Origin: Prevotella sp.
GTDB lineage: Bacteria > Bacteroidota > Bacteroidia > Bacteroidales > Bacteroidaceae
DNA: 64,000 nucleotides
Assembly: GCA_016286995.1 (NCBI GenBank)
Contig: JAEEVA010000010.1
Coordinates: forward strand, 1 to 64,000
Reading direction: 5' to 3'
The position numbers and the translations under genes are program-made. This document shows, piece by piece, positions 33,618-40,700 of the stretch. The notes under the pieces were generated by a model. That model was not told the origin of the DNA, ran no database searches, and worked only from the letters and a program-made list of their open reading frames with translations. Positions within the stretch are counted from its first letter, which is position 1. Every line of letters starts with the position of its first letter.

Positions 33618-34937
33618 ATGAGCAAGAAAAGTATAGTGCGGCGTGGTTTGCCAGCGCCGGCAAACAACAGAATACTGCATACCAAGTTCGGAACCTTCAA
33701 CCTGGCAAAGGAGAATGATCGCCGACGCCTGAAGAAGGTCGTAGTGGAGCTACAGCGTCAGACGGACTCACTGACACGTAAGGATCTCGGCGACTGGCGA
33801 CAGGCATGGCAGATGGCCATCAACGTCGACTATCCCAACCGGCAGCGACTGTACGACATCTATACCGACGTAGCCATTGACCTGCACCTGTCCGGTTGCA
33901 TACAGCAGCGCGAAGGTTTCGTCATGGCGTCGTCATTCAAGATAGTCGATGGCAATGGCAATGAGAACGAGGAAGCTGGGGCATTCTTCAATACCCAGTG
34001 GTTTCGGCAGCTGACGAAATATATACTCGACACCAACTACTGGGGGCACTCGCTCATCGAGCTGGGAGACCTGATGACCGATATCAACGGACGCCTGACA
34101 TACGATGGCGTCAGACTGTTGCCCAGAAAGCATGTTATACCTGAGTACCATCGTGTCATCACAGACCTCGGGCAGGACTGGACCACAGGCATAGACTACC
34201 ACAAGCCGCCGTTCGCTGACTGGCTCATCGAGGTGGGACAGCCCGAAGACCTGGGACTATACCTCAAGGCGGCCACGCAGACCATCCCCAAAAAGAATGC
34301 ACTGGCATTCTGGGACACCTTCGCTGAGATCTTCGGCATGCCTATGCGAATAGCGCATACCACGACCCGCGATGATAAGGAACTGGCCAAGATGGAGAAG
34401 ATGATGGCTGAGATGGGTACCGAAGGCTGGGGGCTCTTCCAGGAAGGAACTGACATCGAGGTGGTAGAGTCAACCAAGGGCGATGCCTTTAACGTCTATG
34501 ATAAACGCATAGAGCGTGCCAATTCCGAACTCTCGAAGCTCATCATCTGCCAGACAATGACTATTGAGGACGGAAGCTCGCTCAGCCAGTCGGAAACGCA
34601 TCTGGAAGTATTCCAGAACATCATCAACGCTGACTGCACCATGCTACGCGATGTCGTCAACTCACAGCTCATACCCCGCATGATCCGTCATGGCTTCCCG
34701 CTTAAGGGACTCCACCTCGAGTGGGATGACTCAGTCGACTATACGCCAGAGCAGCAGAAGGCCTTCGAGGAAATGATACTCAATAACTTCGAGGTCGATG
34801 GCAAATATTTCACTGAGAAGTACAATATCCCCGTCGGTGGGCGCCGCTCCCAGTATCAGGTTGATACACCAGCTACCACTCCCGGCGGGTCACCGTCGGG
34901 TAATGCCAAAGCGAACCTCTCCCGTTTTTTCGACTGA
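33618..34937 (+). CDS. Portal protein (Mu gp29-like, DUF935)
   Basis: The 439-residue product shows DUF935 features: FWDTFAEIFGMPMRIAHTTT, EGWGLFQEGTDIEVVES and SKLIICQTMTIEDGSSLSQ. It forms the dodecameric ring at the head vertex. Codons 4-15 (VRRGLPAPA) coincide with hairpin 5, and near the C-terminus TTPGGSPSG is encoded by a palindromic element at 34881, so both ends carry inserted repeats. Its stop overlaps the open frame leading to the MuF gene. Confidence 0.85.
   Translation: MSKKSIVRRGLPAPANNRILHTKFGTFNLAKENDRRRLKKVVVELQRQTDSLTRKDLGDWRQAWQMAINVDYPNRQRLYDIYTDVAIDLHLSGCIQQREGFVMASSFKIVDGNGNENEEAGAFFNTQWFRQLTKYILDTNYWGHSLIELGDLMTDINGRLTYDGVRLLPRKHVIPEYHRVITDLGQDWTTGIDYHKPPFADWLIEVGQPEDLGLYLKAATQTIPKKNALAFWDTFAEIFGMPMRIAHTTTRDDKELAKMEKMMAEMGTEGWGLFQEGTDIEVVESTKGDAFNVYDKRIERANSELSKLIICQTMTIEDGSSLSQSETHLEVFQNIINADCTMLRDVVNSQLIPRMIRHGFPLKGLHLEWDDSVDYTPEQQKAFEEMILNNFEVDGKYFTEKYNIPVGGRRSQYQVDTPATTPGGSPSGNAKANLSRFFD
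33626..33661 (+). repeat. Start-site hairpin 5 (inside the portal gene start)
   Basis: AAAAGTATAGTG is followed by a stem of eight pairs with one bulge around loop TTTG (33638-33661). It is in frame, 5-40 bases after the start codon. Confidence 0.55.
34881..34900 (+). repeat. In-frame palindromic element in the portal gene
   Basis: CCCGGCGG, loop GTCA, CCGTCGGG, preceded by ACCACT. It encodes TTPGGSPSG on the plus strand, whereas the copies at 25167 and 25770 are read from the opposite strand. Confidence 0.7.
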
Positions 34938-34959
34938 GCCCCTCTGACTACGAGGGGCT
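34938..34959 (+). repeat. Palindrome between portal and MuF genes
   Basis: AGCCCCTC and GAGGGGCT pair around TGACTAC (34937-34959). It lies between the portal stop and the GTG start of the MuF gene. Confidence 0.5.
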
Positions 34960-34989
34960 GCACAGTCGCTATGCCGCCCTGCTTGCCGA

Positions 34990-35018
34990 TAGTGTGCCTG
35001 TCGGTTTTGCCGGCAGGG
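34990..35018 (+). repeat. Start-site hairpin 6 (at the MuF gene start)
   Basis: GATAGTGTG then CCTGTCGG (34997-35004), loop TTTTG, CCGGCAGG (35010-35017), with one G-U pair. It covers the GTG start codon at 34994. Confidence 0.6.
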
Positions 35019-36286
35019 AAAGTGTCACCCTGGCTGCCTCAGACGTCCCGTATGCTGCTGTGCTACAGCTGCTCAAAGAGAAGTTCACCGCCATGATGCG
35101 CCGCCTTCACGTCGCCGCCACAACTCCCGATGCGTCAGAACCGGGTTACACTCTCGGCGTTTCCCTCCTTGAGGAACCTGAGACGCTGGACTTCATCAAC
35201 ACTCACGCCGGGATCCTGGACAGCAGCTTCGAACGTACACCTATGTCAGACACCATGCGCACCTCGCTACAACGCTCTGACTATATCTTCTCAGGCATCA
35301 AGACGTTCCACGAACTCAATGAGGCCTTCCCGTCACTCCTGGATGAAAACGGCAATCGAAAACCCTTCGAACAGTTCTTAAACGACGTTCGAAGCATCGA
35401 TGAGAAATACAATAAGAACTACCTCCGTGCTGAGTATAACTTCTGCCAGCAGTCGGCCAATATGGCAGCAAAATGGGAGCAGTTCATGGAAGACGGTGAC
35501 CGCTACAACCTCCAGTACCGCACAGCCGGCGACGACCACGTACGTCCGGCCCATGCCGCTCTGGACCGCATCACTCTGCCGCCGTCACACCCGTTCTGGC
35601 AGAAGTATTTCCCGCCCAACGGATGGAACTGCCGTTGTACTGTCGAACAGGTGCGAAAATCCAAGTACCCTCAGACTCCCGATTCTGAGGTTGAGCATCT
35701 CATCAATGCCACCACTCCCGACGCGTCAGCGACGGGCAAGGAAGCCATGTTCCGCTTCAATCCCGGCATGGAACAGAAGACGTTCCCTGATTACAACGCC
35801 TACACCATCCGTCGCTGTCAGGATTGCAATATCGCCAAAGGAAAAATCAACCTGGCATTCGTGCCTGAAAATGAATTGTGTTCGGCATGCCGCATTGTAA
35901 GATCCTTAGCTAATGCGGACTCGAAGCAGACAAGGAAACTCGCTAAACCATTACAGGGAACTTCTATCAACATTCCACAATTTCCACATCCCATCAATAT
36001 TTCAAGGGCATCGATTACAGAATGGACAAACCAGCCAAACAAATTCTATCAGGAAAAAAATAAGATGTTGCTTAGAATTAATGAGGTGCTTATGGAAAGC
36101 GAATATTTGGGACCGGCAACACCACATAAACCAAAAGAAAGATTGTCTTTCTCCCACATATTCTCAACAAAGGTGAAGGGAGAAGAGCAGTGTATAATTG
36201 TCTGGGAATGGGACTGGGGAGAGTATACATTGCACTCCATCTCTGATCACCCAGAAGAAATTAAGAAACACATAATAAAGAAATAG
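34994..36286 (+). CDS. MuF minor head protein with toxin-like C-terminus
   Basis: The product is 430 residues. The middle has the MuF head morphogenesis motif (DDHVRPAHAALDRITLPPSHP, NGWNCRCTVEQVRKS). It is injected with DNA in related phages. The last 130 residues have no counterpart in plain gp30; SFSHIFSTKVKGE and YTLHSISDHPEEIKKHI resemble phage nuclease (Barnase/EndoU/ColicinE5-RelE-like) tails of polymorphic MuF toxins. This part is clearly AT-richer, suggesting exchange. Two in-frame palindromes encode TTPDAS peptides (35126, 35717). The GTG start is uncertain; the frame is open from 34904 without ATG. Confidence 0.7.
   Translation: MPVGFAGRESVTLAASDVPYAAVLQLLKEKFTAMMRRLHVAATTPDASEPGYTLGVSLLEEPETLDFINTHAGILDSSFERTPMSDTMRTSLQRSDYIFSGIKTFHELNEAFPSLLDENGNRKPFEQFLNDVRSIDEKYNKNYLRAEYNFCQQSANMAAKWEQFMEDGDRYNLQYRTAGDDHVRPAHAALDRITLPPSHPFWQKYFPPNGWNCRCTVEQVRKSKYPQTPDSEVEHLINATTPDASATGKEAMFRFNPGMEQKTFPDYNAYTIRRCQDCNIAKGKINLAFVPENELCSACRIVRSLANADSKQTRKLAKPLQGTSINIPQFPHPINISRASITEWTNQPNKFYQEKNKMLLRINEVLMESEYLGPATPHKPKERLSFSHIFSTKVKGEEQCIIVWEWDWGEYTLHSISDHPEEIKKHIIKK
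35126..35145 (+). repeat. Degenerate in-frame palindromic element in MuF
   Basis: CCCGATGC, GTCA, GAACCGGG after ACAACT. It encodes TTPDASEPG. Confidence 0.45.
35717..35736 (+). repeat. In-frame palindromic element in MuF
   Basis: CCCGACGC, GTCA, GCGACGGG after ACCACT, with one mismatch in the stem. It encodes TTPDASATG. Confidence 0.6.
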
Positions 36287-36309
36287 CAAAGAGAAAGAAC
36301 TACCTGGAA

Positions 36310-36738
36310 CTACAATCCAAGGCTCAGTCTCAATGCTATTCTTGCTGCAAAGATACAAAAAAATCCGCAACCTCCAAACGATTTGCGGATTTTTTTTGCA
36401 TTATTCCTGAATATTTGTAGAAATACCCCCCCCAGTGGCCTGCCATGAAGCCTATTGTGACATTCCCGACATACCAGATGCAGATTTGTCAATGCCGTCA
36501 CAAGTTCGGGACGTTCGCGCATCGGAACAATATGATGCAGCTCCATTTCCTCCTCATCGAACTCCCTGCCACACTCCATGCAGCGTCCATGATTCTGCTT
36601 CCACAGGCGATGCTTTATACGCAGCAGCTTCTTTCGATTGTTACGGTAGATGTCGTCACGCTTGCTCCTTCTCTTCATGCGGCCCGTTGTCACATAGATG
36701 TTGATGGGACCGATACTGATACTTTTAAAGATCTCCAT
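36310..36738 (-). CDS. HNH endonuclease
   Basis: The 142-residue product has an HNH fold with zinc ligands: CMECGREFDEEEMELHHIVPM and LVCRECHNRLHG. HNH proteins encoded next to terminases often help cut packaged DNA; others are homing nucleases. The last 20 residues read through the promoter/terminator sequence at 36348-36397, so the natural C-terminus was probably displaced. It starts 3 bases after the tail-completion gene and ends the leftward early operon. Confidence 0.75.
   Translation of the reverse strand: MEIFKSISIGPINIYVTTGRMKRRSKRDDIYRNNRKKLLRIKHRLWKQNHGRCMECGREFDEEEMELHHIVPMRERPELVTALTNLHLVCRECHNRLHGRPLGGVFLQIFRNNAKKIRKSFGGCGFFCIFAARIALRLSLGL
36348..36378 (-). promoter_or_regulatory. 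Leftward consensus promoter antisense to the MuF gene
   Basis: On the minus strand TTTG (36378-36375) and TATCTTTG (36355-36348) are 19 bases apart, with the same GTTGCGGATTTTTT spacer as the promoters at 295 and 2641. Transcription would run into the MuF 3' end from the opposite strand; no leftward gene follows. Confidence 0.55.
36357..36397 (+). terminator. Terminator of the packaging operon
   Basis: Arms 36357-36370 and 36383-36396 pair over 14 bases (TCCGCAA core) and end in a run of Ts. It lies 70 bases after the MuF stop and overlaps the leftward promoter. Confidence 0.65.
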
Positions 36739-36740
36739 AG

Positions 36741-37145
36741 CTAATCAATAAACATTGCACATTCACAACTATACGTGTCGATATCCTCAACGATCTCTTC
36801 GTGGTTGTGGTTCGTCGAACTGCCGACGGGTTCCAAAGGACTGAAACTGTCACCTTCCAGCCCGATGACCGCATTTGCAATCTCTGACGACAGGTCGAAG
36901 TCATTCATCTCATCCTCACTCCAGTCATAGACGATATGCAGCCGCACCGTCACCACCGAGTGGTATTCATGACCTGGTACCACGCATCGCCACTCTACCG
37001 GCAGCAGCTCGATGAACACTGCAGGGCGTTCCCAAGGCTGCTCCTGCTCGATAAACTCCACGTTGTGATTCCACAGCGCCACATGCTTCACGGCCTCCAT
37101 ACTCTCCAGACGTGCCTTCAGCTTCTGAAACAGTTCCTTTCTCAT
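36741..37145 (-). CDS. Tail completion-like protein (134 aa)
   Basis: It starts with a helix (ELFQKLKARLESMEAVKHVAL), then beta strands (RPAVFIELLPVEWRCVVPG, SVVTVRLHIVYDWSED). This is the pattern of neck or tail-completion proteins encoded beside gpG-like proteins. The name rests on pattern and place, not a signature motif. It lies between the gpG-like and HNH genes. Confidence 0.5.
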   Translation of the reverse strand: MRKELFQKLKARLESMEAVKHVALWNHNVEFIEQEQPWERPAVFIELLPVEWRCVVPGHEYHSVVTVRLHIVYDWSEDEMNDFDLSSEIANAVIGLEGDSFSPLEPVGSSTNHNHEEIVEDIDTYSCECAMFID

Positions 37146-37163
37146 AACTCTTTTGTCCTGTAT

Positions 37164-37182
37164 GTCGCTGTGTCACAGCGAC
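37164..37182 (+). repeat. Palindrome over the stop codon of the gpG-like gene
   Basis: GTCGCTGT, loop GTC, ACAGCGAC, preceded by CTGTAT. An almost identical copy is at 39823. The stop codon at 37173 lies inside it. Confidence 0.65.
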
Positions 37183-37736
37183 CGAATATCAACATTAAAC
37201 TCATTCTCAAAATACTCCTTCAATCCATCTTCAACGATGCCGGTCACAATCTTCTCCACCTCAGCATTCACACCGAGGAAACGCCGTCTGGGTATCTTCA
37301 CCACACTACCGACCTTCTTCAGGGCCATCATCTTCCAGAACTCGGCTTCAACATTGGTAGAGTGCGTGGCGGTTCTGCCGCCACGTCCCCACGTGCCACC
37401 GTTAGCCTCCCTGTATTTCGCCCAGAAGAAGCGTCTCATACGCGCAGTCACCACAATCTCACCACCGTCATTATGAATACCGGCATACGGCAGGTCACTC
37501 GAGAAGAATACGCTGTCACCCTTAATCTCGCTTCTGATGCTGCCACGCAACGTGCCGCTATCCACCAGCAGATGGCCGCTCCTGCCACCGTGTACGGGAC
37601 TTTTGCGACGTGTCCACTTCTCGCTGAAAAAGGCCTCACGCTCAAAATTCTGGTCAAACTCATCCTTCAGTTCCACCCGGATATCCTTCAGGATCCTGGC
37701 AAACACCTGTTGTACCTGTTGCTGTATATCTGCCAT
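37173..37736 (-). CDS. Virion morphogenesis protein (Mu gpG-like)
   Basis: The 187-residue product has the gpG/HK97 gp10 pattern: KSPVHGGRSGHLLVDSGTLR, SDLPYAGIHNDGGEIVVTAR and IPRRRFLGVN. It probably acts in joining head and tail. It is in the leftward early operon rather than beside portal and MuF genes as in Mu, so the head genes are split between strands. Confidence 0.75.
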   Translation of the reverse strand: MADIQQQVQQVFARILKDIRVELKDEFDQNFEREAFFSEKWTRRKSPVHGGRSGHLLVDSGTLRGSIRSEIKGDSVFFSSDLPYAGIHNDGGEIVVTARMRRFFWAKYREANGGTWGRGGRTATHSTNVEAEFWKMMALKKVGSVVKIPRRRFLGVNAEVEKIVTGIVEDGLKEYFENEFNVDIRSL

Positions 37737-37739
37737 AAC

Positions 37740-37982
37740 CTATTCTGCAAACGGTAGCCATTGCTCCATCTCTTTCTGAACCTGTTCGGTGTCTATCACT
37801 GCACTTGCATTCAGCATGTTGTAGAAGGTGCGTTCGCTGATGAAGAGCTTCGGATAGACGTAGCGACGCCAGATCTCTACATTTGAGAGACCTGAGCGTC
37901 GGTGTTCGTCGTAGATGCGGTTCACTTCAGCGACGCGCACTTTGTATGAGATACCACGTCCGTTACGCTTATGCTTCTTCAT
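37740..37982 (-). CDS. Small helix-turn-helix-like protein (80 aa)
   Basis: It starts MKKHKRNGRGISYKVRV and contains LSNVEIWRRYVYPKLFISERTFYNML, a helix pattern of DNA-binding regulators or packaging adaptors. No family is certain. Start 37982 was chosen because the longer frame covers the zinc-ribbon gene at 37997 in another frame. Confidence 0.55.
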   Translation of the reverse strand: MKKHKRNGRGISYKVRVAEVNRIYDEHRRSGLSNVEIWRRYVYPKLFISERTFYNMLNASAVIDTEQVQKEMEQWLPFAE

Positions 37983-37996
37983 CAGCTCCTGGCGTT

Positions 37997-38173
37997 TTAT
38001 TGTACTTTCGGTTTGAAGGCCCGGATGTCGAGCTCCATCACACCACTTACCGTCACACGACCGCTGCCCTCGCACTGGGGACAGACAACGGGGGTGTCGC
38101 CCTCGATACGGCCAGTGCCGCCACATTCACGGCACAGAGTCACATGCGGTGCTTTCTTCACATAACGCTTCAT
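37997..38173 (-). CDS. Zinc-ribbon protein of DnaJ central-domain type (58 aa)
   Basis: The minus strand encodes MKRYVKKAPHVTLCRECGGT with a second CPQCEGSGRV knuckle, so there are two CxxC pairs as in the DnaJ zinc domain. The ATG overlaps the Gam stop (ATGA), which supports its being a real coupled gene. Function is unknown. A related protein is encoded at 39552. Confidence 0.7.
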   Translation of the reverse strand: MKRYVKKAPHVTLCRECGGTGRIEGDTPVVCPQCEGSGRVTVSGVMELDIRAFKPKVQ

Positions 38174-38733
38174 TGGTCAACCTCCTCTTTCTTTGGTTCA
38201 ACATAGAAGGTCTCTTCCTGAACTACCAGGATACCACATTCAGACATTGCCTGAGACATTGGTACGCTCTTCTTTGTGATATCGCTTTCGACGAATTCGA
38301 CCTGTTCCAGGTCTCGGTCTGCAAGCAACTTATCCTTGGCTATCTCCTCGCTCGTGCGGATATAATCCGGAAGGAATGTCTTGACGAGGGTCTTGGCAGA
38401 CTCCCACGTGAAGCCTTTCAGGATCTTCAGCTTCGGGGTTCCCGTGCGGAAGCCGATAGTGCCATGAGCCATATCCAGACTCTTTTTCTTCGAGAACAGC
38501 TCTGTCTGGTTCTCAGTGGCAAAAGCCTGAAGGGTGTCAAATGCCTGGTCACGCTGTTGGGTGAGCTGTGTCAGTTCTGCCTGACGCTTCTCACGGATCT
38601 TGGCGCACTGTAGCTCAATGTCCGCATTGATTTTGTTAATACTTGCATCGGCCTTGGCGAAGGCGGCAAATGCGTTGTCGGCGGCCTCACGGGTCACGCC
38701 GCTAATCACTGTTTTCTTTTTTCTTGCTCCCAT
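38170..38733 (-). CDS. gam: Gam-like host nuclease inhibitor
   Basis: The 187-residue product has a long N-terminal coiled coil (about 15-80), then LFSKKKSLDMAHGTIGFRTG and LKGFTWESAKTLVKTFLPDYI, the conserved core of Mu Gam. Gam binds double-strand DNA ends and shields replicating phage DNA from RecBCD-type exonucleases. Its place in the early operon after MuA and MuB matches Mu. It is coupled to the zinc-ribbon gene downstream. Confidence 0.8.
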   Translation of the reverse strand: MGARKKKTVISGVTREAADNAFAAFAKADASINKINADIELQCAKIREKRQAELTQLTQQRDQAFDTLQAFATENQTELFSKKKSLDMAHGTIGFRTGTPKLKILKGFTWESAKTLVKTFLPDYIRTSEEIAKDKLLADRDLEQVEFVESDITKKSVPMSQAMSECGILVVQEETFYVEPKKEEVDQ

Positions 38734-38773
38734 AAATGTTTATCTTAAAAGTTTAATAGTGTCTGTCTCGTAT

Positions 38774-38792
38774 GCCGAGGATTTTCCTCGGC
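38774..38792 (+). repeat. Palindrome between Gam and the Cys-rich gene
   Basis: GCCGAGGA, loop TTT, TCCTCGGC, preceded by CTCGTAT. It is related to the element at 25204 in stem and flank. Confidence 0.6.
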
Positions 38793-38793
38793 C

Positions 38794-38946
38794 TCACTCC
38801 CATATACAGATATGACCGCCTGAGCATATCAGCTTCTTACAGTCAAAACTCTCGCAGTCGCATGTCTCGCATTTCTGGTCGTCACACTTCACGATGGTCT
38901 TACCCACCAGGCCGGCTGTTGCCAGCACATTACTACAGTTTTCCAT
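38794..38946 (-). CDS. Cysteine-rich mini protein (50 aa)
   Basis: The minus strand encodes MENCSNVLATAGLVGKTIVK followed by eight more residues groups with Cys (CDDQKCETCDCESFDCKKLIC). With eight cysteines it probably binds zinc. It sits in line with the early operon. Similar Cys-rich micro-proteins are known in Bacteroidales phages, but no role is established. Confidence 0.55.
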   Translation of the reverse strand: MENCSNVLATAGLVGKTIVKCDDQKCETCDCESFDCKKLICSGGHICIWE

Positions 38947-38968
38947 AACTTCTGTTTGTTTAATGGTC

Positions 38969-39064
38969 CTACACAGCGTATCCGCTTAACATTCTCTCGT
39001 AATGGTCCTGCATGAGCTCCTCACGCAACTCATCTTCATTGATTCTGGTCTGTTCCTTTTCCAT
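38969..39064 (-). CDS. Putative micro-protein (31 aa)
   Basis: ATG at 39064 gives MEKEQTRINEDELREELMQD, an acidic helix, ending in TAG. It lies between two early genes with short gaps. Coding is inferred from the frame and spacing only. Confidence 0.4.
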   Translation of the reverse strand: MEKEQTRINEDELREELMQDHYERMLSGYAV

Positions 39065-39090
39065 GTTCAATCTGTTTTTAGTTAATAATG

Positions 39091-39555
39091 TTATGATAGT
39101 GGAACGATGGTTGCTGCAGTGCCCGGCAAGTCAGCGGCGGGCTCCTGTCTGATACCACCCTTTTTCTCTATGCTCCTCAGCTTGCGGGTCAGCGCATCCA
39201 GCTCATCACCGCTCAGCTCATACAGCTTCTTACCGGCTATCCTGCCATCCATCAGGAAGGCATTCACACGGTTCCAGTCTGTCGTATCTATACCCATCTT
39301 CTGCATCAGATGCAGGACACTGCTGCGCTGTTTCTTGATGGCAAGAACCTGTGCAGTACGTTGCTCCTTGCCGCTGAAGGTGTACTCCAGATAACCGCAC
39401 ATCTGGTAGTATTCATGCTCTGTCATCTCACGCAGACTTTCCGTACGCCCACATGTCCACTGGCTGACCAGCGCACGCTTCTGCTCATCCTTATCCATCC
39501 CTGGCATCTTGCCAAGCACACGGTAGAACCGGCTGTAATTAAATCCTTCATTCAT
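39091..39555 (-). CDS. Early protein, weakly GemA/gp16-like (154 aa)
   Basis: Helical throughout. The C-terminal half (RVNAFLMDGRIAGKKLYELSGDELDALTRKLRSI) has the LxxEL/LTxxE pattern seen in Mu gp16-type (DUF1018) proteins, which are early regulators of host transcription. Similarity is weak. It overlaps the upstream zinc gene by 4 bases (ATGA). Confidence 0.45.
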   Translation of the reverse strand: MNEGFNYSRFYRVLGKMPGMDKDEQKRALVSQWTCGRTESLREMTEHEYYQMCGYLEYTFSGKEQRTAQVLAIKKQRSSVLHLMQKMGIDTTDWNRVNAFLMDGRIAGKKLYELSGDELDALTRKLRSIEKKGGIRQEPAADLPGTAATIVPLS

Positions 39556-39806
39556 ACCTTACTCCTTCCTTCTGATGCCTGCCAATGAACTGTTACAACC
39601 GCATCCACCTTGCCGGTGCCGTTACAGACGCTGCAGGGCTCCTTGATACTCCCATGGCAGCACGGGTCTGGATCGTCTACCCAGTGGTAGCCATTACCGT
39701 GACACTCAGGGCATTCATGCCCGCTTGACACAAGCCGTTCATCACGTGCGCCTCTTGTGCATCCGTAATCTGGCTTTAACTCAATCGTTTCCTTAATCTT
39801 ACTCAT
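39552..39806 (-). CDS. DnaJ-type zinc-finger protein (84 aa)
   Basis: CPECHGNGYHWVDD and CSVCNGTGKVDAV are two CxxCxGxG knuckles, the pair that binds one zinc in DnaJ. An extra CC lies between them. There is no J domain. It overlaps the next gene by 4 bases and lies after the palindrome at 39823. It may bind nucleic acid or an unfolded partner. Confidence 0.65.
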   Translation of the reverse strand: MSKIKETIELKPDYGCTRGARDERLVSSGHECPECHGNGYHWVDDPDPCCHGSIKEPCSVCNGTGKVDAVVTVHWQASEGRSKV

Positions 39807-39822
39807 ACTCCTTGTTCTGTAT

Positions 39823-39841
39823 GTCGCTGTGGCACAGCGAC
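39823..39841 (+). repeat. Palindrome after the RecA-fold ATPase gene
   Basis: GTCGCTGT, loop GGC, ACAGCGAC, preceded by CTGTAT; nearly the same as the copy at 37164. Confidence 0.65.
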
Positions 39842-39843
39842 CA

Positions 39844-40467
39844 TTATAAATTATTACTTGTCATCAATACGCCCTCTTCCCACACCACGTAATAGTCACC
39901 AGGCTTACTTGCACTGCGGCCCTGACAGTAGGCCTTATATCCAGCCACACGCACCTTCATGTCTGCGATATAGCGAAGACGTACTGCAGCCTTGCCCATG
40001 GGCTGGCCTTTGTACTCCTGGCTGATGAACACAAAGCCCTTCTGAGGATAACGCCTTATCAGTTCTATCGCCTCTTCGTAGCTCCAGTCTGAAACCTGGA
40101 ATGAGTCCACTATCACAAACCGTGGTGACTTGGGATGGCTCAGACGCTCATCCAGCTCACTAATAGTGTCATCAGGAGTAACCGTAAGCCGGCCTTGCAC
40201 ATCACCCATCTTCATGAGTCTCAGACGACGCTGGAACTCCATGCCGACACCCTCCTCATAACTTATATAAAGTACGGGACCATATTCACAAAGCTTTTTT
40301 GCAAGCTGCATCACAAACGAACTCTTGCCACTGGACGATGGGCCGATCACCACCCATTTAGAGTTGATGGCAGGATTGCCGAAGGCCGACAGCCATTCGC
40401 CGTCCCAGTCGAAGCACTCGTACTTCTTTGCCTCAATGTCTCTTGGTGTGTATGCTCGCTTTGCCAT
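39844..40467 (-). CDS. RecA-fold P-loop ATPase (207 aa)
   Basis: Walker A GPSSSGKSS is at about 42-50, Walker B RFVIVDSFQ at about 116-124, and VFISQEYKGQPMG follows as a RadA/KaiC-like third motif. It resembles the ATPase core of RadA or of DNA helicase loaders. A role in early phage replication beside MuB is likely but not shown. Its first base overlaps the stop of the upstream gene. Confidence 0.65.
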   Translation of the reverse strand: MAKRAYTPRDIEAKKYECFDWDGEWLSAFGNPAINSKWVVIGPSSSGKSSFVMQLAKKLCEYGPVLYISYEEGVGMEFQRRLRLMKMGDVQGRLTVTPDDTISELDERLSHPKSPRFVIVDSFQVSDWSYEEAIELIRRYPQKGFVFISQEYKGQPMGKAAVRLRYIADMKVRVAGYKAYCQGRSASKPGDYYVVWEEGVLMTSNNL

Positions 40468-40700
40468 TATTTCCTCGGTTCTTTAATGTTCACTTTAGTT
40501 CCGGGCCACAGCTTGATAATGTGGCTCGCATATATCATGTCTTCAGTCTCCAACACCACACAGCCTTTAGTCTTGGCCTTGCGGACGCGAACATCGGCCT
40601 GAGTGCTGGCCTCCCACCACTCGTTGATGACCGATGAAGCGTCACGTCCGTTCAGCAGTAGCTGGAACACCGTCCCTTCTGGATATACCTTCCCGTTCAT
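40467..40700 (-). CDS. Early hypothetical protein (77 aa)
   Basis: It starts MNGKVYPEGTVFQLLLNGRD and has a beta-rich end (GCVVLETEDMIYASHIIKLW). No family was recognised. It overlaps MuB by 4 bases and the RecA-fold gene by one base, so it is part of the early operon. Confidence 0.55.
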   Translation of the reverse strand: MNGKVYPEGTVFQLLLNGRDASSVINEWWEASTQADVRVRKAKTKGCVVLETEDMIYASHIIKLWPGTKVNIKEPRK

